From Mesostigma viride (Eukaryota > Streptophyta > Mesostigmatophyceae > Mesostigmatales > Mesostigmataceae): 64,000 nucleotides of DNA. Below the pieces are notes generated by a model. That model had not been told where the DNA came from, ran no database searches, and was given only the letters and a program-made list of their open reading frames with translations. The position numbers and the translations under genes were made by a program. Below, piece after piece: positions 1 through 10,976 of this stretch (its first letter is position 1; each line of letters begins with the position of its first letter). The stretch covers positions 1,931,964 through 1,995,963 of the forward strand of contig RPFO01000333.1 of the NCBI GenBank assembly GCA_009746045.1, given 5' to 3'.

Positions 1-860
1 CTTGCGCGGGGGTCACCCTTTGTGTCTAATGAGGGTGCCCAAGCCTTCAATTCTTTGGCAATCAGCACCCCGTGGTACTTCCCATCGCCCTTTTTCAGTT
101 CTTTCATGTACAGCCAAAGAGCGCTTGTGCATGGGTGAATGGTGTGGATCTACCGGATGTTGCCGAGCACCCTGCGGGTTCTTGTGTAAGGATGAGGGGC
201 GGGAAGAATAGTGGGGCGCTCTTTGTCGTGTCACTCAGGGTGCGACACATGGTATGGCACCTCGTTGCAACCATCACCTATTTTTGAACCAAACTTGCTG
301 CACAGAAGCAAGTGGTTGCCTTTTCACGGGAGAGAATGATGGGCAGACGTGATGGTGTCCTTCCAGATCCAACGATTCTTGTACAGGCTGCCGCCGTGCC
401 ACAGGGATTCTCGTTCTTTGTGCCAACGTCGGGCGGTGTCAGCCTTCCCACGGCCCAATAGGGACCCATGATGCCTCTCACTGTTGTTGACCATGGACAA
501 CAAGCACGGTCATGCGCTTGTGAATGCCTGCATCATGTCCAGTGCGCTTAAACTGGCGTTGTACTTGACATTGAAAATGCGTCTTATGCTGACGGTCCAG
601 CATTACCGCTGCGCACATATGATTTTTTGGCGATATTTTTTCGGGCGGGCCTTCGATTGTCCACCCAGTCTGGGTCAGGATCGACCCAGACATTGTACTT
701 AGTGAGACATGGTACGGTCGTGCGGTTCTTCAGTCACGGCCAGAAACTTCTTGTATATAATATTTTGTAATTGTTCAAAGTGATCACGGGGTCATACAAC
801 GCGTGCCAGTTTGCCATCTAGCTGCTGTTTGTGATACGTCGGAGGATACTGGTTTTTCCG
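1..860. other. Left flank, no gene recognised
   Basis: Only short overlapping open frames (under 75 codons) occur on both strands, with no recognisable domain. The composition is mixed and there is no obvious repeat. The last 50 bases run into a LINE-type 3' end that precedes the CATC array. Confidence 0.5.
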
Positions 861-904
861 TGGATAGATTGTAGATAGCTTAGACCGGTAGGCTTGCGTG
901 TACC
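861..904 (+). mobile_element. LINE 3'-UTR end upstream of CATC array
   Basis: The stretch around TAGACCGGTAGG directly before the CATC array recurs, with small changes, before the CATC repeats at about 15,390, 28,305 and 47,310. This marks the array as growing out of the 3' UTR of one LINE family. The upstream body of this copy is not recognisable. Confidence 0.6.
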
Positions 905-2404
905 CATCCATCCATCCATCCATCCATCCATCCATCCATCCATCCATCCATCCATCCATCCATCCATCCATCCATCCATCCATCCATCCATCCATCCATC
1001 CATCCATCCATCCATCCATCCATCCATCCATCCATCCATCCATCCATCCATCCATCCATCCATCCATCCATCCATCCATCCATCCATCCATCCATCCATC
1101 CATCCATCCATCCATCCATCCATCCATCCATCCATCCATCCATCCATCCATCCATCCATCCATCCATCCATCCATCCATCCATCCATCCATCCATCCATC
1201 CATCCATCTGGACATCCATCCATCCATCCATCCATCCATCCATCCATCCATCCATCCATCCATCCATCCATCCATCCATCCATCCATCCATCCATCCATC
1301 CATCCATCCATCCATCCATCCATCCATCCATCCATCCATCCATCCATCCATCCATCCATCCATCCATCCATCCATCCATCCATCCATCCATCCATCCATC
1401 CATCCATCCATCCATCCATCCATCCATCCATCCATCCATCCATCCATCCATCCATCCATCCATCCATCCATCCATCCATCCATCCATCCATCCATCCATC
1501 CATCCATCCATCCATCCATCCATCCATCCATCCATCCATCCATCCATCCATCCATCCATCCATCCATCCATCCATCCATCCATCCATCCATCCATCCATC
1601 CATCCATCCATCCATCCATCCATCCATCCATCCATCCATCCATCCATCCATCCATCCATCCATCCATCCATCCATCCATCCATCCATCCATCCATCCATC
1701 CATCCATCCATCCATCCATCCATCCATCCATCCATCCATCCATCCATCCATCCATCCATCCATCCATCCATCCATCCATCCATCCATCCATCCATCCATC
1801 CATCCATCCATCCATCCATCCATCCATCCATCCATCCATCCATCCATCCATCCATCCATCCATCCATCCATCCATCCATCCATCCATCCATCCATCCATC
1901 CATCCATCCATCCATCCATCCATCCATCCATCCATCCATCCATCCATCCATCCATCCATCCATCCATCCATCCATCCATCCATCCATCCATCCATCCATC
2001 CATCCATCCATCCATCCATCCATCCATCCATCCATCCATCCATCCATCCATCCATCCATCCATCCATCCATCCATCCATCCATCCATCCATCCATCCATC
2101 CATCCATCCATCCATCCATCCATCCATCCATCCATCCATCCATCCATCCATCCATCCATCCATCCATCCATCCATCCATCCATCCATCCATCCATCCATC
2201 CATCCATCCATCCATCCATCCATCCATCCATCCATCCATCCATCCATCCATCCATCCATCCATCCATCCATCCATCCATCCATCCATCCATCCATCCATC
2301 CATCCATCCATCCATCCATCCATCCATCCATCCATCCATCCATCCATCCATCCATCCATCCATCCATCCATCCATCCATCCATCCATCCATCCATCCATC
2401 CATC
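905..2404. repeat. (CATC)n microsatellite, about 1.5 kb
   Basis: About 375 tandem copies of CATC (GATG on the other strand), broken once near 1,208-1,212. All frames read as SIHP or GWMD repeats only because a 4-base unit without stops cycles through the three frames. It starts right after a LINE 3'-UTR motif and ends where the next element's 5' region begins. Confidence 0.97.
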
Positions 2405-2582
2405 CACAACAACATATCTGGGGCATCCTTATTCCGAGCCACGAGCCACGAGGTAGCCATGGCTGTCGGAGCTCATAACTTTCACGTTTGAGCGCCGAAT
2501 TCAGCTGTGAATATCACAATCGCTTCGTCTTTCTAAGACGCACATGCTGATATAATTTTCCGACGCTATTACGCAATATACG

Positions 2583-3987
2583 ATGAGCAAACGCCTCTCG
2601 ACGCAACGCAGCCTGGCGGCTGCGCTTAGCAATGAAAATACGTCTGCAGCCCCGGCTGCAGCTTCGCCAACCGGCCCAGATGGCAACGGTGACACTAGTA
2701 GTGCACTGGTGCTCGCCCAGCCTCCCGGGCTCGCCTCGCCATCAGCATCGCCTGAACCTAAGCGCAGTCGCTCTGCTGAGCCGCCCTGGGAAGAGACCTC
2801 CTTTGACGTCAACAGCTCCGGCTTCTGGCGACGCAGCCCAGGAGCCTTCATGGAAGACGTGTTTTCCGGCAATCACGCCTCGCTTCTAGCCCTGTGCGTG
2901 TACCTCACGTCCCACAACCGCGGCCGCGGGCCTGGTACTGGCCAGCTTGTCGACCCCGCCGAGACTCTCCCCGTCCTTCCCCGCATGAGTCGCCCCAATC
3001 TCCAACGCTTCGCCCTCTGCTCCCTTGTTGGACGCTCCGAAGCCGAGATCTGGGCTTCCAAACCGCCCCCCTCCACCTTCCCCACCGAAGCCACCATCCG
3101 CACCCTCCTCAAGGAAGCTTTCGAGCAGCACGTGACCCCTCTTGCCGCAGATGTGGCGGCAATTGGTGGCACGCTGGCTGCTGAGCTTCCCACCATCCCC
3201 ACCGCCACCGCCACCCTCCTCGCCTCCACCCCCCCCCCCCCTCCGCCTCCACCGACTCCATCACCGCCCAGCTCCGCGACATCGACCAGCGCCTCAAGGA
3301 TAATGCAATCGCTATCGAGGTCTTGCAGAACACGGCAGGCCTCACCGCCCAGGCAGTGAAGGACATTGCCACCAAGCCAGCCTCGGCTGGCCCGGCCGGC
3401 GATGCTCCTCCCATCACGACCTGGGCGGACATGCTTAAGCAACATACCACCTCCACCACCTAGCTCCGCCGTCGCAGCCCAGCTCCAGCGGCAGACGCTT
3501 GACCTCCGCGAGGAGGCCGAGCTCGCCAAGCGCAGCCTCAACGCCATACTCAAGAACTTGGACATGGAAGAAGGTGAGAATTCCGAGAAGCTTGCACGTG
3601 CGTTTGAGAGCAAAATCCTTGCACGCATGGGCCTTCTTGGTGAGATCAAGCTGACCGCCCACCGCCTCCCCCGCGCGCGGGGTAAGGCAGGGGCGCCTCC
3701 GCTTCTTCTCATCTTTGATAGCCCAGCGGACAAGATTTCGTTTCTCAGACGCCGCAAGCGGCTCGCGAATACTCCCTTCACCGTGGACGACGACTTGACC
3801 CTGGCACAGCAACAACGGCGACGGGAGCTATGGCCGACCTACACCCAGCTCCGGCAGACCAAGGCGGGCCAGCCGGTGTACTGGAAGGGGCGGCCATCTA
3901 CGTCGGCCACAAGCCCTGGCAAGCGACCCCCTCGACCACCGCGGCCCCAGCAACTCCAGCCCCAGCCTAGGGGAATACAGCAGTAGT
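2583..3987 (+). pseudogene. L1-type ORF1 protein, frameshifted
   Basis: The reading starts at ATG 2,583 with a low-complexity N-terminus (about 220 residues, proline/alanine/serine rich). It must shift frame at the poly-C tract near 3,230-3,245 to enter a helical stretch with TAQLRDIDQRLKDNAIAIEV and TWADMLKQ. It shifts again near 3,465 into QRQTLDLREEAELAKRSL and a basic C-terminal domain containing FLRRRKRLA, DDDLTLAQQQRRRELWPTY and PVYWKG. A third shift near 3,885 gives the best-looking tail (IYVGHKPWQ). The coiled-coil, middle and C-terminal order is that of L1-type ORF1 RNA chaperones, which coat LINE RNA. The same C-terminal signature (DDDLTPAQQQQRRDL) appears twice on the minus strand at 15.9-17.6 kb. 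With three frame changes this copy is probably dead, although sequencing error in the poly-C run could account for one. Confidence 0.7.
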
Positions 3988-4364
3988 GTAGAATAGTTAG
4001 ACAGTGGCCTTGTACATGCCCGCCTACTACAGGCACTATACCAGCTTAGGCCTAGCCTTTTTAGTCATGTACATGTGTGCCTATGATGAGCCACACTCCA
4101 GACGATGCCTAGTTTTATTTAGTAATGCCGTGCCCATGCAGAGAGCCGCTCTCTGCTGAGATGCCACGCTCTAGTTTTTTGTATAGCCATGATGATCTTC
4201 CCCCTCACAGGCATGCTCCCCCCTTACCCGGGCATAGCGTGATAGACCATGAGGGTGCGGGTGCCCTGGTGCACCTAGAGCAGGGGTAGCTTACATTCCC
4301 ACCCTTGCATGAAGTAGCCTAGAATGTATTAAAAGCCATATGCCCCTTCTCAGGGCTATGTGCT
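3988..4364 (+). mobile_element. LINE 3' UTR
   Basis: This non-coding stretch follows ORF1. About 230 bases of it (4,085-4,315) match the reverse complement of 14,741-14,960, including the 'gcacctagagca' and 'tttatttagtaatg' blocks. It ends in hairpin A. Confidence 0.65.
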
Positions 4365-4389
4365 ACATCTACTCCCAACGGAGTGATGT
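4365..4389 (+). other. 3'-terminal hairpin A with (TTAA)n tail
   Basis: ACTCC pairs with GGAGT around a CAAC loop. After one unpaired T on the 5' side, ACATC pairs with GATGT. A (TTAA)n run follows to 4,415. The same fold with different stem bases is present at 15,436, 16,660 (inverted), 28,359 and 48,072. This is inferred to be the RNA end recognised by the LINE reverse transcriptase. Confidence 0.65.
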
Positions 4390-4432
4390 TGATAATTAAT
4401 TAATTAATTAATTAACCCCTCAACCGTCTTTG

Positions 4433-4458
4433 ACTCGTGACTAAAATGAGTCACGAGT
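4433..4458. repeat. Subterminal palindrome of the piggyBac-like element
   Basis: ACTCGTGACT and AGTCACGAGT form a perfect 10-bp inverted repeat with a 6-base spacer, 18 bases inside the left end. Related copies of the motif occur at about 8,805 and 9,165. The second piggyBac-like element has a different palindrome in the equivalent place. Confidence 0.8.
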
Positions 4459-5055
4459 TGCACAGTATGCCACAGGTGCCCCCATTCAGCCTAATTATTT
4501 TTTCTAGACCATACTAGGAACCAAGCATAACCATATTAGGGCCCACCTGGGGGTATAGTGGGTGGTCCCAGTGCTAGCCCCCCCTGCTCTATAAATAGCC
4601 CCCCCCTCAGGGGGGTACGGTGAGTGTGCGCGGTGACACCCTTATAATGGATGCTACTCTCGTGTTTTTCTGTGGGCACTTGAGAGACTAACCAAGGATC
4701 GGGCCCCCCACACGGCAATATCAGCCTTTGCTTTTGTTTACCCTCCCATATCTCTTTACAAACGCCAAAAAAACACAAAGGCAGGAGCACGGTGACTCAT
4801 CTGGAACATGAAGAAGGGAAATCTTTTCGTTACAGGAAAGAGGTGTCAAGTATGACAATTGGAAGGCCCCCCCACTGGGAATCCACATGTTCCGAGTCCA
4901 TTCAGCTGTGTTGTTAGCCACATCCTGCCCCGGGGAGATGCATCATGGACCACCGCTATCGCGTAACGGGTGTTACGCAGTGAATATTGACTTACCTCAA
5001 TATGCTCCGCTCTGGTTCTGTTTGATGTCTTAGCTCTCAGTGCATCTGAATCATC
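4459..5055. other. Non-coding DNA between piggyBac left end and Penelope-like ORF
   Basis: No open frame here resembles a protein. The stretch presumably holds left-end piggyBac sequence and the 5' UTR of the Penelope-like element. The junction between them cannot be placed. The last in-frame stop before the ORF is TGA at 5,047-5,049. Confidence 0.4.
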
Positions 5056-8000
5056 ATGAAACACCTTATGACTTTCTGGCATGCTCTTACCCTCCACAGA
5101 ATACGGCAATCCAGTGGCATTGATTACCGGAAGTACACTGCTATTTCTCGGCAGTTCCCCTATCGTATCTCCTCACAGGCATGGCGGAAGCGTTGTCGCA
5201 TCAACACGCGCCATAACCATCACTGCAAGGATGACCATACTCTACGTCGCCTCCGGCGCTTACAGCGCACGCATTTGTCGCTTACCAACTCCACTCGCCC
5301 ACACCCCGTAAGCACCCATCGCGTCATTTATGCCATTTACAACCGCAGGTACCCTCAGCGTATCTACGTTGGCCAGACGCAACGGGATGCCTGGACGCGT
5401 TTTCAGGAACATGTCCGAGCGGCACGCCGCCTTCATATTGGCCGCCCTGCCGCCAACGACGACACCCCCCTACATGGCGCCATGGCCCAATACGGGTGGT
5501 GGGATTGGCGAGTCGTCCCCTTGGAACATGTCCCCGGCACCTTTACCGGCGCCGCTTTTCGCAAAGCCGCAGGGCATCGGGAAACGTTTTGGAAACGAAT
5601 GTTACATGCATTTCTGCCCCACGGTTTTTGCATTGAAGGCAAGAGTTTCAAAGCTCGGTCTCGCCGCCGCCCGCCTCCCCTCCGTCCCCGCCCTCTTATG
5701 TTCATCCGTGCCTGGCGTCTGAAGCACAATCTCCACCCATATCGCCCCTATCCCCCCAGCGTCACCCCGGCCCCTCCACCTTCCACACATGTGTCCACCG
5801 ATCCTTCCCTTTACTCCACCAGTCTCCGCTGCTTACGTCACATGTCTCGGCTTATGCAACGCGGCAACTTTCATGCATCCTATCTCGAAGCCTGCAGCTT
5901 GAAGAAGCTTACCAGCTTACACATTGCCGTCGGGTCGTGCTCCCCAGCTGATCTGCAAGTCCCCCGCTCCCATGCCACTAGTCTGCGAGGCCTTCTCTCA
6001 CGTATCATTCGGCACCGTGTCAATGGGAATGCAGATGCACTGCGTCCGCGCCGTTTGCTGATCTCACCTTTCATTCATGCTGCGATGGATGAGCTGTGTT
6101 TGCCACACATTCTGCATTTGCCGCAAGTGCAGGCTGCGATGCCGCTCGTGGTGCGCAACACTTTCGGCACTCCCATTGCCGCCTGGCATTACTCTCCCAC
6201 CTTGGGACAAATGGTTTTCAGCAACGGGAAGGTCAGCCGCGATACAACGCCCACCGAGCTGGCCACCATCTTGGCAGGGCCCTGCCCCTGCCAACAACAA
6301 CGGTATTTCAAGTACCTTGATCCCACCTCACAGCACGTCATGACCGCTGACCTCAGCATCCTGCCGAGCCACACGCTTGTAGACCTTTTTGCCAAAGGCA
6401 CCAAGTTTCGGCCGTGGGTCCAGCGCACGTGTGCCAAAGAGGTGAATGCACTGCTCTCCACATCACTGCGCAAATTTTGCAATGCCATGAGCACGGACCT
6501 ACAGCTTGCTCCCCTTGCCATGGAACCGTGGTTTCGCGCCGTCATTCACGAATGCAATGCACGTCTCACCAGGCTTGATTACCGTCTCCAGCAGGTCCAC
6601 CGCACCACCTGGCTCAACACCACAGATAAAGCACTTCTTGACCACTTCAAGCAGGACTTTATCATCACGTGTGTTGACAAGAGTGCCAACAACTTTGCTT
6701 TCATATGCAAGAAGCACTACCTTGCTACTTTGCAACACGAGTTGGCGTCCAGCCCTACCTATGTTCAGCGTGCACAGTCCACCGCCAGTATCACCGCTGC
6801 TCATCGGGCTTTTCTGCACAGCCAAAACATTTTTGCTCGGGCATTCCTTAAGCGGCAGCGACGCGCCACCACCACTACGTTCCCATATCTGTATCTCACT
6901 CTTAAGCTGCACAAAACTCCTGTTGCTTTGCGCACCATTGCTGCGTCGCATTCAGCCCCACTGATGCCTCTCTCGAAACTCATCTGCCATGCTTTGAATG
7001 CTCTTCTCCCCGAAGCCAATGCATTATGGGTGGAGGTGCTGTCGAATGCCGGGTATGAATGCGCTGGTAGTTGGATCGTCATAGACTCAGCCCAAGTACG
7101 CCTACGCCTTGCCGCCCTTAGCCGTTCTAAGACAGCAGCAGAGAAACGTATACCTATGCCCATAGCCACCTATGATTTCACCACTCTATATACCACACTA
7201 GATTTGCACGATTTGAAAGCTCGTTTAGATAGCCTCCTTACTCGTCTGTATGCACGTAGGCCTCACGGGCGCAACCACCTGCACGTGCGTGTTTCTCAGA
7301 CCAAGCCCACGGCAACGTGGCTCTCAGGGATCGCGGCAGGTGCTATCGTGCGGGATGGTTATAATTATATTATCACGAAGGCTGACCTTGTCCATTGGAT
7401 CTCTTATCTTGTTGATAACACCTTCATCTGTTTTGCGGGCAATGTATACCAACAAGCTATCGGCATCCCTATGGGCACTAACTGTGCCGGGCTCCTTGCA
7501 AACCTCTATCTATACACTTATGAGCTTGCATTCATGGAGAATCTCATTGCCTCAAACGATGATGTTCTCATCAGGCGTTTTATCCATACATGTCGATACA
7601 TTGATGATGTCATCGCTTTCGACAACCCTGATTTCGCAACCCATTTGTATATCACCGCTGGTCTGCCTGGCATCTACCCGCAAGCGTCCCTCACATTAAA
7701 GCTCACGTCGGAGGATACTCATTGCAATTACCTCGATCTTAACATTACCCATAACAAGAAGGGCTGGCGTACGGCTATCTATGATAAGCGCAAGGATCCT
7801 AAATACCAGCAAATTCCTTTTATTCGTTACCCCGATATTCACAGTCTCCTTTCCCACACAGCAAAATATGGTGTTGTTCTTTCTCAGTTACATCGTTTTT
7901 CCCGTCTTTGTTCTTATCGTGTTGATTTCATCACGACTCTTGTTGAACTCTTGCAGCGTTTATTGGTCAAAGACTATGACCGAGCCATTATGCTCCGTCA

Positions 8001-8112
8001 AGTCCGATGTTTTTTGCAACGTCACCCACATCTGTTCGGTGCTGCCCCTTGGCACAAGCTCTACAAACAGGTCGTGGACCGGCTGGATCGCATAGTATCT
8101 CCGCACATCTGA
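5056..8112 (+). CDS. Penelope-like element protein: N-terminal GIY-YIG nuclease + reverse transcriptase
   Basis: An intact 1,018-residue ORF begins at ATG 5,056, nine bases after an in-frame stop. Residues 90-124 carry a GIY-YIG endonuclease signature: IYAIYN (91-96), YVGQT (104-108), Arg115 and His119 in RFQEHVRAAR. Residues about 560-960 are reverse transcriptase: motif A YDFTTLYTT with Asp707, motif B GIPMGTNCAG (803-812) and motif C YIDD (848-851). NYLDLNIT and AIYDKRKDP follow, then the thumb-like KYGVVLSQLHRFSRLC. Canonical Penelope elements have GIY-YIG at the C-terminus. The N-terminal placement matches the permuted clade described in green algae and animals (Chlamys/Naiad type). All catalytic residues are present, so the copy may be recent. 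Fragments at 16,617, 22,075, 22,882 and 28,391 show a multicopy family. It lies inside a piggyBac-like element. Confidence 0.9.
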   Translation: MKHLMTFWHALTLHRIRQSSGIDYRKYTAISRQFPYRISSQAWRKRCRINTRHNHHCKDDHTLRRLRRLQRTHLSLTNSTRPHPVSTHRVIYAIYNRRYPQRIYVGQTQRDAWTRFQEHVRAARRLHIGRPAANDDTPLHGAMAQYGWWDWRVVPLEHVPGTFTGAAFRKAAGHRETFWKRMLHAFLPHGFCIEGKSFKARSRRRPPPLRPRPLMFIRAWRLKHNLHPYRPYPPSVTPAPPPSTHVSTDPSLYSTSLRCLRHMSRLMQRGNFHASYLEACSLKKLTSLHIAVGSCSPADLQVPRSHATSLRGLLSRIIRHRVNGNADALRPRRLLISPFIHAAMDELCLPHILHLPQVQAAMPLVVRNTFGTPIAAWHYSPTLGQMVFSNGKVSRDTTPTELATILAGPCPCQQQRYFKYLDPTSQHVMTADLSILPSHTLVDLFAKGTKFRPWVQRTCAKEVNALLSTSLRKFCNAMSTDLQLAPLAMEPWFRAVIHECNARLTRLDYRLQQVHRTTWLNTTDKALLDHFKQDFIITCVDKSANNFAFICKKHYLATLQHELASSPTYVQRAQSTASITAAHRAFLHSQNIFARAFLKRQRRATTTTFPYLYLTLKLHKTPVALRTIAASHSAPLMPLSKLICHALNALLPEANALWVEVLSNAGYECAGSWIVIDSAQVRLRLAALSRSKTAAEKRIPMPIATYDFTTLYTTLDLHDLKARLDSLLTRLYARRPHGRNHLHVRVSQTKPTATWLSGIAAGAIVRDGYNYIITKADLVHWISYLVDNTFICFAGNVYQQAIGIPMGTNCAGLLANLYLYTYELAFMENLIASNDDVLIRRFIHTCRYIDDVIAFDNPDFATHLYITAGLPGIYPQASLTLKLTSEDTHCNYLDLNITHNKKGWRTAIYDKRKDPKYQQIPFIRYPDIHSLLSHTAKYGVVLSQLHRFSRLCSYRVDFITTLVELLQRLLVKDYDRAIMLRQVRCFLQRHPHLFGAAPWHKLYKQVVDRLDRIVSPHI

Positions 8113-8672
8113 ACCCTGTGATGCCAGATCTCCTTTGCGGCCGTTCCGAGCTTGGCACTGGATTCGTTGTCCACATCGTCGCGTCGCTGCCGCAACACGA
8201 TGTTTTCTGGCATCCGCGGGCTTTTGGTTCCCGCCGCACATTTGAAAGTGCTGTCCTCCGGCTTTTTGCCTTTGCACCGTGTGCAGTTCTTGGACGTTTG
8301 GAATCATGGCATGGCTAACGTGATGACTGACTAGCTAGACCTTTTCAGTGGTTTTCCATTTGCGGGTATTTCCTCGTAAATGGTGGGAGAGCGATCGCAG
8401 CAATGGTGCTCACCACTAGACACTCCCGGCCAGTTAGGCTAGAAACACACGCCCTGATCAAGCATGCTGTTTCCGGCCCCACCGTCTAGGTCATCTAGTC
8501 GCTCCACACGTAAGCCAGCCATAATTTCAATGCACAAGGATACACATTTCCATCACCATTCATCTTCATCATCCTGAACGACTCGAAAACGCGGAAAAGA
8601 TAACGGCAGGCTCGAGCTACCATGGTCCGGATTCTCCCGATTTCTGGCCTGCGCTGGTTGTCTCTTTGATAG
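8113..8672 (+). mobile_element. Penelope-like element 3' UTR
   Basis: This non-coding stretch downstream of the stop matches 22,882-23,195 (same strand, covering about 8,255-8,545). Its last part (about 8,450-8,672) matches the reverse complement of 22,075-22,290. Similarity to the latter stops at 'gttgtctctttgat', giving an inferred 3' boundary near 8,672. Confidence 0.7.
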
Positions 8673-8754
8673 ACCCCTTTCCTCAATGAGTTGACCCTGG
8701 GGTTGTTTTTGTAGATAGATTTTTTAGTTAGGATGGGATACAAACACTAAAAAT

Positions 8755-9310
8755 TGTAACTCCCCCAGGGACCCATCAGCTGGTGCTAAAAATAACTGGT
8801 GACTATTTTGAGTCGCGAGTTTTGGGGGGGCTAAAATAGGCATCCTAGTGCAGTTTTGAACATGGAAACGATAGGTAAGCATGGAGTATGGGCAAACATG
8901 CATGCTAACACTTATTCCAACCTGTGTGCCACCAATACCTGCCATAACCACTGCAGGTCCCTGCCGGATATGATTGGAGACGACTACGCGCGGGCCGCGA
9001 GTACGGGGTTCACAACCTTATCATGCATGATGGAGCACGTATACCTTGGATTTCACCCTAGTATTTCAGGGGGGACTGCAACTGTACCCAAGCACTACAT
9101 CCAAACACTTACATGTCTTGTTTCACCCAGGGACCCACAAGATAATGCTAAAAATAGCGGGTGACTATTTTGAGTCACCAGTTTTGGGGGGCTAGAATAA
9201 ACATCCTAGTGCAGTTTTGAACATGGAAATGATAGCTAAGCATGAAACATGCATGATTATGTTTATTCCAGCCTATGTGGCACAAATATATGCCACAATA
9301 AGCGTAAATG
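8755..9310. repeat. Direct repeats of about 150-190 bases
   Basis: The segments beginning 'agggaccca' at about 8,768 and 9,130 share long blocks, including 'gtgactattttgagtc' and 'catcctagtgcagttttgaa', and are spaced about 365 bases apart. Both resemble the subterminal motif at the left end of the piggyBac-like element. They probably belong to that element's 3' non-coding part. Confidence 0.7.
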
Positions 9311-9733
9311 CTTGCAGACCCGCTGATACTGTGGTACTTATTTTTACATGCATGATGGACCTTGCACACAAAGTCAAAACATCCCAGCACTCCTAGATAA
9401 ATTAGTGACCAAGGGACCATGCATGCAGTAACACTGAAAATTGCCAACTAGAAATAGGTGGCACTGTGACCATCACGGAGCAGATTTTCAAACTGCACAA
9501 GTTATGCATAAACATGAAAGCTAATAAGACATGACCATGAAACAATAACCCATGCAGGCTAACAACATGAAACCAAATAACACATGCACAGGTGGGTCCA
9601 TGAAACAATAACACACACTTCAAACCATGCCGGCCCATGGTGATACACGGCGCGCATGAGCGCGGGCAGGAAAGGCCAAATGCCATGCCACGTAGGCAAC
9701 AAATGCTAGCATTCTTAGTCAGCCTCCGTAGGA
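9311..9733. other. Non-coding, inside piggyBac-like element
   Basis: No recognisable gene. AT-richer sequence with several 'acatgcatg' words follows the direct repeats and lies 3' of the transposase remnant. Confidence 0.4.
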
Positions 9734-10976
9734 CTATATCCCAGGCGGACATGCTCCGCCCTGAGATGGCGGCGCCGCGCCACCCCTTGAGCTTCCGGGT
9801 GGTGGCTGCTGCCCCCTCGTGGTAGTGGCGCCCTTGAAATTCTTGGCGCATTCGCCACGCTGGGAGAGGCGCTGCCATACCCGCTGCTTCGTCACGTTGA
9901 AGTCCAGCCCCTCCACCTGCCCGGAGTGGAAGAGGCCGAAGCAGTTCCGCTCGCTGTTGCTGCAGAACGCCATGTCACAGTGCTCGCACATGACCGAGGT
10001 CTTGTGCTTCCTGCCTTGCGCGCAGCACAGTTGGCACAGCACCTGCTCCACCCAGAAATTTGCCCATCTCATGCATTGTTAAGGGGTGCCACTCACGCTC
10101 ACCTGGCTTGCCCGCCCCCTTGAGCTCAGCATAGTCGTTGGTCTCCTTGACAATCTTGGCCACGACATCACGTTGGGACCAGAAAAGGGAGAACAGCCCG
10201 AGGGGCCCAAACTTGAGCTGGGCAGGGGAAAGGTTTTGATAGCAGGCGGTACCCGTCATCGGCGACAGCACCGGAGTATCGGGAAAAGGAAACACACCTG
10301 GCTTGCCGAAACCAGATTTCCAGACAGTCTCGGCTGGCTCCTCAGTGGCAGGCGTGTCGTTAGGAAAAAACGAATCATCGAGCTCAGCCTCACGGCTCGG
10401 CACCGGACCCTCCGCACCCTTCTGGTAAACAAAGTCGTCATCGGAAGCGTCCGAGACAACGCTCTCGCTGGCCGCCGCCTTGGTCTGACGGCGCCTTTTC
10501 GGGGCGTGGCTGATGGCTGGGTTCTTCTTCGGGTTGCCGACAGCGCGCTTCCCCGGCTCGCGTCGCTTGACCGGTGTGGGCAGCTCGATATCCTCGGATT
10601 TGTCGTCGTCGTCCTCGCCGGCGTCAGAATCGCTATCCTGGCCCTGCTCGCTATCATCGTCACTGCTACCTGCCGTTGGGACCTTCCTGGCTGCGTATTC
10701 TTTCACTAGAGCTTCGTACTCATCTGAGCTGCACGAATATATGAAAATCTGCTCACGGGTGAATGGGTACGTGAGCTTGTCGTCCGGGAAATAGCACCGT
10801 GCACCATCTCCGGACCTGTTCACTGTCACTACCTTGCCCGGCAAACGTACCTCGCTGTGTTTTTCCCCATACTGCTCTATCGCCCAGTCTAGTCCGAATT
10901 TTTCCACAGGCACTGCCATGAAAATGCCCTTCTTTACCTTGAAAGTCCGTATATCTGCCTGCATTTCGTCCGCCAT
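9734..10976 (-). pseudogene. piggyBac-type transposase lacking its DDE core
   Basis: From ATG 10,976 the protein has a 90-residue N-terminal region, then a long acidic/basic linker (SDDDSEQGQDSDSDAGEDDDD, then KRREPGKR and KRRRQ, likely nuclear signals). The typical piggyBac entry follows: FGPLGLFSLFWSQRDVVAKI, VKETNDYAEL and WHPLTMHEMGKFL. At about 10,055 this joins, in another frame, the C-terminal zinc-ribbon region (CQLC, MCEHCDMAFC, NCFGLFHS). The catalytic DDE domain of roughly 300-350 residues that should lie between is missing. Known piggyBac transposases cut and paste at TTAA using that domain, so this product cannot be active. It could still be a DNA-binding remnant or mark an element mobilised in trans. 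The start is near the right inverted end, as expected. Confidence 0.75.

Larger units (their letters stand above)
2430..4411 (+). mobile_element. Non-autonomous LINE derivative carrying only ORF1
   Basis: The unit consists of a 5' UTR of about 150 bases, a broken ORF1, a 3' UTR, a bulged terminal hairpin (4,365-4,389) and a (TTAA)n tail. The 5' UTR recurs inverted at about 23,400-23,580 and, more diverged, at 27,780-27,910. The 3' UTR recurs inverted at 14,741-14,960. These copies on both sides support a defined element. No reverse transcriptase lies between ORF1 and the tail, so this copy either lost ORF2 or belongs to a family mobilised in trans. Boundaries are inferred from where the copies stop matching. 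Confidence 0.65.

Noticed and set aside
792-2478. 500-codon open frames over the CATC array (GWMD and SIHP repeats) on both strands
   Set aside because: A stop-free tetranucleotide is open in every frame on both strands; no start context, no unique sequence, and flanks belong to transposable elements.
8113-8672. Hammerhead ribozyme in the Penelope-like 3' region, as reported for other Penelope elements
   Set aside because: Only isolated GAAA and CTGATCA-like words were found; the conserved CUGANGA core with correctly ordered stems is not present on either strand.
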